NCBI GenBank assembly: GCA_021779235.1
Contig: JAJYBA010000104.1
Coordinates: 1-5,936 of the forward strand
Direction of reading: 5' to 3'
Length of the DNA stretch: 5,936 nucleotides
DNA from: Bacillota bacterium
GTDB lineage: Bacteria > Bacillota > Clostridia > Clostridiales > Clostridiaceae
The notes beneath the pieces are model-generated. The model did no database searches, was not told the DNA's origin, and saw nothing but the letters and a program-made list of their open reading frames with translations. This document shows positions 1 to 5,825 of this stretch, in pieces; position 1 is the first letter of the stretch; each line of letters opens with the position of its first letter. The translations under genes and the position numbers were made by a program.

Positions 1-1091
1 TGATACTTGGGCATAGTGATGAAGATGTAGTAAAAGCTATACAAAATACTTGTACTGACGCAATTGCCTTTGGTGCACCTACAGATTTGGAGTTGAAAGT
101 AGCAAAGCATATGTGCACTACTTTAGAGAATGTAGATATGATTAGAATGGTTAACTCAGGCACAGAAGCTACAATGAGTGCTGTTAAGCTTGCAAGAGGA
201 TACACAGGAAAAAATAAAATAATAAAATTTGCAGGTTGCTATCATGGACATTTTGAAGGTTTTCTAGTTCAGGCAGGTTCAGGAGTATTGACAGAGGGCA
301 TACCTGGCTCTGCAGGTGTTCCAGAAGAAAGTATTAAAAATACATTAATAGCGGATTACAATAATATTGACAGTGTAAAAGCGGTATTCGAGAAGTATGG
401 TGAAGATGTTGCTGGTGTAATTATTGAACCAGTAGCAGGAAATATGGGAGTTATACCTGCTGAAAAAGAATTTTTACTAGAGCTTAGAAATTTATGTGAT
501 AAATATAAGAGTCTACTTATTTTTGATGAAGTAATGAGTGGATTTAGAGTAGCCTATAAAGGAGCACAAAGCCTTTATGGAATAGCACCTGATTTAGTAA
601 CATATGCAAAAATCATGGGAGGCGGACTTCCTTGTGGTGCTTATGGAGGGAAAAGAGAGATAATGGAGCAATTATCACCTATGGGACCAGTTTATCAAGC
701 TGGCACTATGTCAGGAAATCCCGTAGTAATGGCAGCAGGTTATGAAACATTAACTAAGCTTTATAATAACCCAAATTTCTATGAACACATGGATAAGCTT
801 TCTGAAAAACTTCAAAAGGGACTATTAGAAATTGCAAAAGAAAAAGGAATTCCTATGGTAGTTAATAGATGTGGTTCAATGCTTACAGCGTTCTTTACGC
901 AAAAGAAAGAAGTTAAAACTTTTGAAGATGCTAAAACTAGTGATACATTGCTATTTGCAAGATACTTTGAACATATGATAAAAAGTGGAATAAATATTGC
1001 TCCTTCTCAATTTGAGGCAATATTCTTATGTGTTAAGCATACGGAAGAGGATATTGAGAGATTCTTAGAAGTGTTTAGGACTTTTAAGTAA
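1..1091 (+). CDS. hemL: Glutamate-1-semialdehyde 2,1-aminomutase, 5' end cut by window edge
   Basis: HemL is a PLP-dependent cytosolic enzyme that converts glutamate-1-semialdehyde to 5-aminolevulinate, the last step of the C5 route to tetrapyrroles. The frame is open from base 3 (ILGHSDEDVVKAI), so the gene starts upstream; the TTG at 87 is an internal Leu codon, not a start. About 362 residues are visible and roughly 60-65 are missing compared with the usual ~425-430. Visible hallmarks are NSGTEA (visible residues 50-55), the YHGH segment, FDEVMSGFR from about 174 (the PLP-pyridine aspartate), and TYAKIMGGGLP with the PLP-binding lysine at codon 609-611. A GTMSGNP segment follows. These favour HemL over other class III aminotransferases. 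It stops at TAA 1089-1091. cbiT lies downstream on the same strand, so it probably supplies corrinoid synthesis. A RAYT unit begins only 8 bases after the stop. Confidence 0.95.
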   Translation, partial: ILGHSDEDVVKAIQNTCTDAIAFGAPTDLELKVAKHMCTTLENVDMIRMVNSGTEATMSAVKLARGYTGKNKIIKFAGCYHGHFEGFLVQAGSGVLTEGIPGSAGVPEESIKNTLIADYNNIDSVKAVFEKYGEDVAGVIIEPVAGNMGVIPAEKEFLLELRNLCDKYKSLLIFDEVMSGFRVAYKGAQSLYGIAPDLVTYAKIMGGGLPCGAYGGKREIMEQLSPMGPVYQAGTMSGNPVVMAAGYETLTKLYNNPNFYEHMDKLSEKLQKGLLEIAKEKGIPMVVNRCGSMLTAFFTQKKEVKTFEDAKTSDTLLFARYFEHMIKSGINIAPSQFEAIFLCVKHTEEDIERFLEVFRTFK

Positions 1092-1099
1092 TCGGGTAA

Positions 1100-1125
1100 T
1101 TGGGGACAGTTAACAACTATTTAAA
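1100..1125 (+). repeat. REP-like repeat, upstream copy (left arm of RAYT unit)
   Basis: This copy contains GGGGACAGTTAACAAC (1102-1117) followed by TATTTAAA. It lies 8 bases after the hemL stop. The reverse complement recurs three times downstream: 2315-2340 (22 of 26 identical), 2361-2385 (21 of 24 over the shared part) and 2972-2989 (17 of 18). RAYT transposases are known to be associated with short palindromic repeats in the same genome, so this is read as the cognate repeat. The GTTAAC at its centre is itself palindromic. Confidence 0.75.
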
Positions 1126-1139
1126 CATTACTTAAGAAA

Positions 1140-1207
1140 TATGAATATCACCTCAATACATGGGCAAGAATTTAAAGAAAAGTTTGTGTGGAGAGGTGAT
1201 TTTTATG
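1140..1207 (+). promoter_or_regulatory. Leader stem predicted to sequester the rayT RBS and start codon
   Basis: ATCACCTC (1147-1154) is the exact reverse complement of GAGGTGAT (1193-1200), which contains the Shine-Dalgarno of the transposase gene. After one T-T mismatch (1146/1201) the pairing continues for six more pairs (1140-1145 with 1202-1207, two of them G-U), which takes in the whole ATG at 1205-1207. The loop is 38 bases. Such a fold would block translation from transcripts reading through from hemL. Leader stems that hide the transposase RBS are known in IS10 and IS200; that this one acts the same way is inference. I did no energy calculation. Confidence 0.5.
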
Positions 1208-2119
1208 CCAAGAAAGGCAAGATTAAAAGCAGATGATGCTATTTTTCATATTATGTGCAAAAGTATCAGTGAAGTAGATTTATTCAAGGATGCGGAGGAT
1301 AAGAACAGGTATCTAAGTATTATAAAGAAGTATAAACAGTTGTACAATTTTAAATTTTACGGGTATTGTATTATGGATAACCATTCACATTTAGTAATTG
1401 ATACAAATGGTGCAGATATTTCAAAAATAATGCATGGAATAAATTTTTCTTATGCAATGTATTTTAATAAAAAATATAAAAGAGAAGGACATCTTTTTAA
1501 AGATAGATTTAAAAGTAAAATAGTTAATAATGAAAGATATTTGAAGACTGTATCACTCTATGTGCATAATAACCCTACTGACGTTGAGGGCTATAAAAAT
1601 TGTCCTGAAAAGTATAGCTTTTCTAGTTTAGCAATATTTCTAGGGAAAAGTCGCGACTCTTTTAAGTTAGTGGATTATGGATTTGTTATGAGTCTTTTTG
1701 GAAATAACCTTAAAAGTGCAAGGAAAAATTATTATAACCTTATTTTTAGATGTAATGAAGAAAAATTAAAGGAAGAAATTGAATTTGAAGATGAAAAAAC
1801 ACTGTATATAAGTGAAAGAAAAATAATTATAAGAAACTTTAAACCAGAGGCTATAATAGAATTTGTAACATTAAAGATGGATATACCAAAGGATAAAATT
1901 CACATGAAATATAGTAGAAAGCTTGTAGAAGCAAGATCGTTAATAGTTGTTCTAATGCGAAGTCTTTGCAATTTTAGATCTAGTGATATATGTAATGTGC
2001 TTGGAAATATTACACAAGCTAGGGTATCAAAATTAAGCACTATAGGTATTGAGTTTATCGGAACAAAGGAGAAATATAGTAATATTATTGAGGAGTTTAT
2101 TAAGTGCTATGCTTGCTAA
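1205..2119 (+). CDS. REP-associated tyrosine transposase (RAYT, IS200-like Y1 domain) with DnaA-C-like C-terminus
   Basis: This is a Y1/HUH-type single-strand nuclease of the RAYT group, expected to nick at and act on its cognate REP repeats. The start at 1205 gives 304 residues and the family opening MPRKARLK, with GAGAGGTGAT at 1191-1200 just upstream. The longer frame from ATG 1160 adds 15 atypical residues and has no RBS. Y1 domain, about residues 1-130: YCIMDNHSHLVI carries the HUH pair H60/H62, GHLFKDRFKSKIV (95-107) is a typical RAYT segment, and LYVHNNP contains the likely catalytic Y119. Residues about 210-280 (EARSLIVVLMRS, then FRSSDICNVLG and QARVSKL) look like the DnaA C-terminal helix-turn-helix found on many clostridial members. 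There are no internal stops, so it appears intact. It sits between inverted REP-like repeats, with its own RBS in a predicted inhibitory stem. Confidence 0.88.
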   Translation: MPRKARLKADDAIFHIMCKSISEVDLFKDAEDKNRYLSIIKKYKQLYNFKFYGYCIMDNHSHLVIDTNGADISKIMHGINFSYAMYFNKKYKREGHLFKDRFKSKIVNNERYLKTVSLYVHNNPTDVEGYKNCPEKYSFSSLAIFLGKSRDSFKLVDYGFVMSLFGNNLKSARKNYYNLIFRCNEEKLKEEIEFEDEKTLYISERKIIIRNFKPEAIIEFVTLKMDIPKDKIHMKYSRKLVEARSLIVVLMRSLCNFRSSDICNVLGNITQARVSKLSTIGIEFIGTKEKYSNIIEEFIKCYAC

Positions 2120-2314
2120 TATTTAATTTGTTGCTATTTGTGTTGGTAATAAATTAAAAATTTAGATTATAATGTATATTAATTTTACATTTATTTAAAT
2201 TGGACAAGCAATGAAACAATAAAAATTTTATTATTTATAATATTAAAATAAGTTAAATAAATACATTAATAATAAAAAATAAAAAATGTTATGTAAAATT
2301 AGTAATAAAACAAA

Positions 2315-2340
2315 TTCAAATAATTATTAACTGTCCCAAA
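2315..2340 (-). repeat. REP-like repeat, first right-hand copy (diverged)
   Basis: On the reverse strand this reads TTTGGGACAGTTAATAATTA and onward, matching 22 of 26 bases of the upstream copy at 1100-1125. It is the only copy in which the central GTTAAC has decayed to GTTAAT. It lies about 200 bases after the rayT stop and could mark the original right end of the RAYT unit. Confidence 0.65.
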
Positions 2341-2360
2341 CTTTCCGGAATAAGACAAAG

Positions 2361-2385
2361 CTAAATAATTGTTAACCGTCCCTAA
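2361..2385 (-). repeat. REP-like repeat, second right-hand copy
   Basis: On the reverse strand this reads TTAGGGACGGTTAACAATTA then TTTAG, with 21 of the first 24 bases matching the upstream copy. It has the same orientation as the copies at 2315-2340 and 2972-2989. It ends only 10 bases before the cbiT Shine-Dalgarno, so the cbiT leader has been reshaped by the element. Confidence 0.7.
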
Positions 2386-2406
2386 TGGACCGAATGGAGG
2401 TAAAGC

Positions 2407-2970
2407 ATGAAATTTATTAAGGATAATGAATTTATAAGGGGTAATTGCCCCATGACAAAGGAAGAAGTAAGAATACTAAGTGTGGCAAAGCTAGAACTTG
2501 AAGAGGATTATAAGGTTTTAGATATCGGCGCTGGAACGGGATCAGTAAGCATTCAGATAGCTGAGCTATGTAAAAAAGGTAAAGTAATAGCAATAGAAAA
2601 AGATAGAGACGCATTAGCGGTTATAAAACAAAATAAAGAGAAATTTAAAGCCGATAATCTAGAAATAGTAAGTGCGGAAGCTATGGAGATAGAACCCAAT
2701 ATAGTAGGAGAATTTGATGCTATTTTTGTAGGCGGAAGTGGTGGAAATATAGCTGAAATTATTGAGAAGTATGGAAGTAAACTTAAGAAAAACAGAAATA
2801 TTGTTTTAAACTTTATAACCATAAACAATGTGTACAAGGCTATGGAGACCTTAAAAGGCTTAAATTATGAAGTAGAATGTGTACAACTTCAAGTAAGCAA
2901 GACAAAGGGGCAAAGTTATATGCTGATGGCTAATAACCCTATATTTGTGGTGAGTGGAAAAAAATATTAA
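2407..2970 (+). CDS. cbiT: Cobalt-precorrin-6B C15-methyltransferase (decarboxylating), CbiT
   Basis: CbiT is the SAM-dependent enzyme of the anaerobic cobalamin pathway that methylates C15 and decarboxylates the C12 acetate side chain of the corrin precursor. In many bacteria it is fused to, or paired with, CbiE. This is the stand-alone form of 187 residues, the usual length. The N-terminus DNEFIRGNCPMTKEEVR is a CbiT signature. A Rossmann methyltransferase core follows: motif I VLDIGAGTGSVS (37-48), IAIEKD with acidic E64, and FVGGSGG (107-113), a family-specific glycine motif. The ATG at 2407 has GGAGG at 2396-2400. It probably shares an operon with hemL, now separated by the RAYT unit, and is the last gene before a strong terminator. 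No cbiE or other cbi gene is visible here. Confidence 0.93.
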   Translation: MKFIKDNEFIRGNCPMTKEEVRILSVAKLELEEDYKVLDIGAGTGSVSIQIAELCKKGKVIAIEKDRDALAVIKQNKEKFKADNLEIVSAEAMEIEPNIVGEFDAIFVGGSGGNIAEIIEKYGSKLKKNRNIVLNFITINNVYKAMETLKGLNYEVECVQLQVSKTKGQSYMLMANNPIFVVSGKKY

Positions 2971-2971
2971 A

Positions 2972-2989
2972 AGTTGTTAACCGTCCCCA
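2972..2989 (-). repeat. REP-like repeat, third inverted copy, just after cbiT
   Basis: GTTGTTAACCGTCCCC (2973-2988) is the reverse complement of the upstream copy's core at 1102-1117 with a single difference, and 17 of 18 bases match over 2972-2989. It starts two bases after the cbiT stop and ends 13 bases before the terminator stem. It is the best-preserved partner of the upstream copy, although it lies outside the rayT unit and beyond cbiT. Confidence 0.7.
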
Positions 2990-3002
2990 TTATTCTCATG
3001 AG

Positions 3003-3060
3003 AAAAACCTTCTTACTTCAAGTGAAAATTACCTTGAAGTAGGAAGGTTTTTATTAGTTT
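3003..3060. terminator. Bidirectional intrinsic terminator between cbiT and the wall hydrolase gene
   Basis: AAAAACCTTCTTACTTCAAG (3003-3022) pairs with 3033-3052 over 20 positions, with one G-U wobble in the + strand RNA, around a 10-base loop. On the + strand the stem runs into TTTTTATTAGTTTTTG, so it ends cbiT transcription. On the - strand the A-run of the left arm gives a U-tract for the convergent hydrolase gene, whose stop is at 3064-3066. The wobble becomes an A-C mismatch on the - strand, so the + strand is slightly favoured. Confidence 0.88.
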
Positions 3061-3063
3061 TTG

Positions 3064-4239
3064 TTAATATATATAGTTTAAATATTTCTTAGATGACCAA
3101 CCTTCAATTCCATTAATTTTAATCTTGTACCAATTACCGTCAATAGAAGAGCCGATTACTTCAGCATATTCATTGGTTGATATTACACCAAGTATTGAGC
3201 CAGATGTTGAAGGAAGGCTTCTTATATTTAACATAGAAACGTTGTTTAAAGCAACATATTTGTTAGTTGGGATTGCTGAAACTAAGTTAGCATATACGAA
3301 GCCTATTTGTCCTTTGTAACTGGTCTTGTACCATCCAGAAGAGTATTCATCTAAATGAAGTATAGTACCTTTTGCTATAGTACCTAGTAGAGAACTGCTA
3401 GTTGATGGAGCTAGCCTAAAGTTTGCATAAAAACTAACATTTGATACTTGTGCAAATCCATTAGATGGTATTGCTGGAGTGGTTTGTATAGGTGCAGGGG
3501 TTGGTGCTGGCGTTTGAGTATCTTCAATAAGATTTATATATCGTCCAGGTATATATCCTGAGTTTAATTCTGTCATAGTGATAAAGTATTGTTTTGTACC
3601 TTGTATTCCCCCATAAGTTTGATCCGGTGTTGCTTCATAGGTGAAAGCTCCAGAAACTCCGTTCCTTGAACCCCATTTATCAAAAATCACAACGTGATCG
3701 CCGGGTTTATCAAGTATATCCATGTGCTTTATATCACTTAAATTTATTTTAGTAAAATATTCATTGAATAATGTTGAAGTTGATAATTTATAACCTGAAA
3801 TGTTAAAGGAAGCTTGTACAAATCCAGAACAATCGATGCCAGCAGTTCCAGGAATATAACCATATCCAGCATCAGTATTTACATTACCTGCATAGGCATT
3901 ATTATTAATAGCATCTAAAAAGTTAGTCCAAGGTGCATTGTAAGAATTTGAATTTAAACTATCTGAGCCACCCCAATTATATGGAATGCCTGTTACTTGT
4001 GATGTTGTAACATTATTAAACTGAGTTGGTTGAGTAACAAATTGTAGATAGTTAGCACTGAGATTTGAATTTTTAATATTAGAGTATGTCCAATTTAAGT
4101 TAATCATATTTAACGCTCTTTGCTCAGCTTCACTTCTTGTTATTGAAGTTTGAACTGCGGCATTAACCTGTTTAAAAGGTGAAACTATAGTGGTTGTAAC
4201 TACTGCTAAAGCCAATAACATATAACTAAATTTTTTCAT
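3064..4239 (-). CDS. Secreted NlpC/P60-like cell-wall hydrolase with two C-terminal SH3 domains
   Basis: This is a predicted extracellular cysteine peptidase or amidase acting on peptidoglycan. The ATG at 4239 gives 391 residues with AGGAGAG eight bases upstream. A GTG three codons earlier (4248) overlaps that RBS and is rejected. Residues 1-27 form a signal peptide (MKK, hydrophobic core, cleavage near VNA). The catalytic region is about 80-235: IPYNWGG, GIDCSGFVQ with nucleophile C137, and GDHVVIF with H182; a third residue, perhaps E202 in YEAT, is a guess. A Pro/Thr-rich linker (about 240-260) leads to two bacterial SH3-like repeats, about 263-323 and 327-391, each with an NFRLAPS- or NIRSLPS-like strand and a W/GF or GW turn, likely wall-binding. 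There is no LPXTG or membrane anchor. It is convergent with cbiT and single-gene. Its exact bond specificity cannot be told from sequence. Confidence 0.85.
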   Translation of the reverse strand: MKKFSYMLLALAVVTTTIVSPFKQVNAAVQTSITRSEAEQRALNMINLNWTYSNIKNSNLSANYLQFVTQPTQFNNVTTSQVTGIPYNWGGSDSLNSNSYNAPWTNFLDAINNNAYAGNVNTDAGYGYIPGTAGIDCSGFVQASFNISGYKLSTSTLFNEYFTKINLSDIKHMDILDKPGDHVVIFDKWGSRNGVSGAFTYEATPDQTYGGIQGTKQYFITMTELNSGYIPGRYINLIEDTQTPAPTPAPIQTTPAIPSNGFAQVSNVSFYANFRLAPSTSSSLLGTIAKGTILHLDEYSSGWYKTSYKGQIGFVYANLVSAIPTNKYVALNNVSMLNIRSLPSTSGSILGVISTNEYAEVIGSSIDGNWYKIKINGIEGWSSKKYLNYIY

Positions 4240-4438
4240 TCTACGCACTCTCCTATTATTTTTATTTATAAGGCATTTGAAAAAATAATTAGTAATTATG
4301 CTAGTCTACATCGTGTGATAGTATAAAATAGAAGGTCACCTATCTTCCTACTCCATCAAAAATATTCATTGTATTTTTGATTTGTTATTTTTTTGCATTT
4401 CACAATATATAAAATAAATAAGTTACTTAGCGCTGGTG
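4240..4438. other. Leader/upstream region of the wall hydrolase gene, with an AT-rich hairpin
   Basis: This is non-coding AT-rich sequence. ATCAAAAATA (4355-4364) pairs perfectly with TATTTTTGAT (4372-4381) around a 7-base loop. On the + strand a T-rich run follows, so it could be a weak terminator; on the - strand it would lie in the hydrolase upstream region. I found no convincing -35/-10 pair for the hydrolase gene and no recognisable riboswitch, including c-di-GMP classes, although a promoter must lie here or further upstream. Confidence 0.4.
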
Positions 4439-4534
4439 ATGAAGACAATTATATATGGGATTAAGAAAGGTATCAATTATAAAATTGTGGTAAAAAATAA
4501 AGAATGGGGATATAAAAGGGCTGAAGAGAATTAA
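4439..4534 (+). CDS. Possible small ORF of 31 residues, unknown, doubtful
   Basis: ATG 4439 opens a 31-residue frame, MKTIIYGIKKGINYKIVV at its start and WGYKRAEEN at its end, stopping at 4532-4534. It is charged and soluble-looking, with no motif I recognise. There is no clear Shine-Dalgarno ahead of it, and a GTG directly precedes the ATG. It overlaps, in another frame, the start of the open stretch 4494-4619, and both precede the terminator at 4616-4660. It could be a remnant of a lost gene or chance. Confidence 0.2.
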   Translation: MKTIIYGIKKGINYKIVVKNKEWGYKRAEEN

Positions 4535-4619
4535 TGTAATTATTACTATATTAGGAGCATGTTACTCAATTGTTGTAGGGGTTAGGACTAGTATAGATAA
4601 GCACTTCAAGAGCAATTAA
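4494..4619 (+). pseudogene. Possible gene remnant: hydrophobic open stretch without a start codon
   Basis: After the TAA at 4491-4493 the + frame is open to TAA 4617-4619 and encodes LKRINVIITILGACYSIVVG, then VRTSIDKHFKSN. This looks like one membrane-spanning helix followed by a basic tail. There is no ATG, GTG or TTG in frame, so as it stands it is not a normal gene. It ends exactly where the terminator stem begins, as a real 3' end would. It may be the C-terminal scrap of a small membrane protein, possibly frameshifted relative to the 4439-4534 frame. Chance cannot be excluded. Confidence 0.2.
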
Positions 4620-4660
4620 AAAAGTACTTACACCAACTTCCAGTGTAAGTACTTTTTTAA
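4616..4660. terminator. Perfect 18-bp bidirectional terminator hairpin downstream of asd
   Basis: TTAAAAAAGTACTTACAC (4616-4633) is the exact reverse complement of 4643-4660, with a 9-base loop (CAACTTCCA). Both arms carry A6/T6 at their outer ends, giving a U-tract in either direction. It lies 79 bases past the asd stop on the - strand and most likely ends asd transcription. It would also stop any + strand transcript from 4439-4619. Confidence 0.88.
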
Positions 4661-4739
4661 TTTTAAATATATTAAGGATTACTTAGCTAAGATTTCTCTT
4701 TATTAAAGAAAAATTCTATTGTAATGATATATGATTTTC

Positions 4740-5825
4740 TTATTTTGAAGTTAAATATCCTTCAGCCATTAAAAGTTCAGCTGTAAGTACGGCACCACCA
4801 GCTGCACCACGTAGGGTGTTATGAGATAGGCAAACAAATTTATAGTCAAATAAACTATCTTCTCGGAGTCTTCCAAGTGTTATTCCCATGCCTTTTTCAA
4901 TATCTCTATCTAGTCTAGTTTGAGGTCTATCATTTTCCTCAAAGTAGGTTAAGAATTGCTTAGGGGCATTTGGAAGTTCTAAAAGTTGTGGTTTCCCTTT
5001 GAAGTTAGCCCAATGTTCTAAAATAGTTTCTTTTGATGGTTTATCTTCAAAGGAAACAAACACTGCAGCTAAGTGGCCATCTGACACAGGAACACGTATG
5101 CATTGGGCTGTGATTATAGGCTCAGAGGCATTAACTATCCTATCGCTATCCATTTGACCCCAAATTTTTAGGGGCTCCTGTTCACTCTTTTCCTCTTCTC
5201 CACCTATATATGGTATAACATTATCACTAATTTCTGGCCAGTCTGAAAATATTTTTCCAGAACCGGATATAGCTTGATAAGTGCAAACTAATATTTTTTT
5301 AGGCTTAAATTCCATAAGTGCACTTATAGCAGGAACATAACTTTGAATTGAACAGTTTGGCTTAACAACAATAAAGCCTTTTTTAGTGCCTAAACGCTGG
5401 CGTTGTTTGTGAATTAATTCTAAATGGTCAGAGTTAATTTCTGGAATAACCATTGGCACATCATTTGTTTTACGATGTGCAGAGTTATTTGAAACAACAG
5501 GAGTTTCAGTTTTTGCATATCTTTCTTCAATTTCTCTTATATCATTTGCAGGCATATTAACTGCACAGAATACGAAATCTACCATATTGCTAATTTCATC
5601 CACTTGATCTATATTTTTTATTACTATGTTTTTAACGCTTTCAGGCATAGGCAAGTCTAATTTCCATCTATCCTTTACTACTTCATAATAAGTTTTACCT
5701 GCAGAGCTTTCGCTAGCAGCGATAACAGCTATTTCAAAATAAGGGTGATTTTCAAGTAACGTAACAAGACGTTGACCAACAAATCCAGTTCCACCTAATA
5801 ATCCAACTTTTAATTTTTTATCCAT
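4740..5825 (-). CDS. asd: Aspartate-semialdehyde dehydrogenase
   Basis: Asd reduces L-aspartyl-4-phosphate to aspartate-4-semialdehyde with NADPH, the branch point to lysine/diaminopimelate, threonine and methionine. The ATG at 5825 gives 361 residues (MDKKLKVGLLGGTGFVGQRL) and has GGAGGT nine bases upstream; the frame is open 17 codons further, but without a comparable RBS. The N-terminal NADP-binding loop is GGTGFVG (11-17). The catalytic cysteine is C158 in KPNCSIQ, the acid/base histidine H251 in PVSDGHLAAV, and the C-terminal HNTLRGAAGGAV segment is typical. Length and motifs resemble the archaeal/fungal-like branch more than the E. coli type; this is judged by eye. No lysC, dapA or dapB is adjacent, so it appears to be a single-gene unit ending at the 4616-4660 hairpin. 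Confidence 0.94.
   Translation of the reverse strand: MDKKLKVGLLGGTGFVGQRLVTLLENHPYFEIAVIAASESSAGKTYYEVVKDRWKLDLPMPESVKNIVIKNIDQVDEISNMVDFVFCAVNMPANDIREIEERYAKTETPVVSNNSAHRKTNDVPMVIPEINSDHLELIHKQRQRLGTKKGFIVVKPNCSIQSYVPAISALMEFKPKKILVCTYQAISGSGKIFSDWPEISDNVIPYIGGEEEKSEQEPLKIWGQMDSDRIVNASEPIITAQCIRVPVSDGHLAAVFVSFEDKPSKETILEHWANFKGKPQLLELPNAPKQFLTYFEENDRPQTRLDRDIEKGMGITLGRLREDSLFDYKFVCLSHNTLRGAAGGAVLTAELLMAEGYLTSK

Larger units (their letters stand above)
1100..2385 (+). mobile_element. RAYT unit: Y1-transposase gene between inverted REP-like repeats
   Basis: The unit is one intact IS200-like/RAYT gene (1205-2119) with one repeat copy on its left (1100-1125) and two inverted copies on its right (2315-2340 and 2361-2385). 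Removing it would leave hemL and cbiT about 30 bases apart, a normal operon spacing, which suggests insertion into an existing operon. TAAT occurs just outside both ends (1097-1100 and 2383-2386, the right one overlapping the last bases assigned to the repeat). RAYTs and IS200/IS605 elements are not known for target duplications, and the motif is AT-rich, so I give it no weight. The exact ends are inferred from the repeats. Domesticated RAYTs may be immobile, so current mobility is unknown. Confidence 0.6.
2120..2406. other. Very AT-rich gap between rayT and cbiT, with two repeat copies at its right end
   Basis: These 287 bases hold no credible gene. The first ~195 are almost pure A/T with scattered self-complementary stretches, the longest clear one being TAATTTTACAT (2180-2190) against ATGTAAAATTA (2291-2301). 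In such composition these may be chance. I see no GC-containing terminator for rayT here. TTCCGGAA (2343-2350) is a small palindrome between the two repeat copies. A TTGGAC at 2200-2205 is a possible -35 box, but no well-spaced -10 supports it. The cbiT RBS (GGAGG, 2396-2400) closes the gap. Confidence 0.6.

Noticed and set aside
1160..1204. In-frame upstream ATG extending the transposase by 15 residues
   Set aside because: There is no RBS before 1160, while 1205 has a strong GAGAGGTGAT and gives the family-typical MPRKARLK start.
2178..2303. Inverted AT-rich stretches considered as a structured RNA
   Set aside because: The composition is nearly all A/T, so complementary 10-11-mers are expected by chance, and no stem contains more than a single GC pair.
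2432..2837. Reverse-strand ORFs of 60 and 94 residues inside cbiT
   Set aside because: They are antisense to a clearly recognised gene, low in complexity (Leu/Ser/Phe/Ile-rich), and lack RBS or family features.
2993..3004. TTCTCATGAGAA, a 12-bp palindrome between the repeat and the terminator
   Set aside because: It is too short to mean much alone and partly overlaps the terminator arm.
3125..3319. A 64-residue + strand ORF inside the wall hydrolase gene
   Set aside because: It lies opposite the SH3 repeats of a well-supported gene and is a shadow of its codon pattern.
4333..4341. AGGTCACCT, a short palindrome upstream of the wall hydrolase gene, considered as an operator
   Set aside because: The arms are only four bases, extension needs a bulge, and there is no nearby promoter to support an operator.
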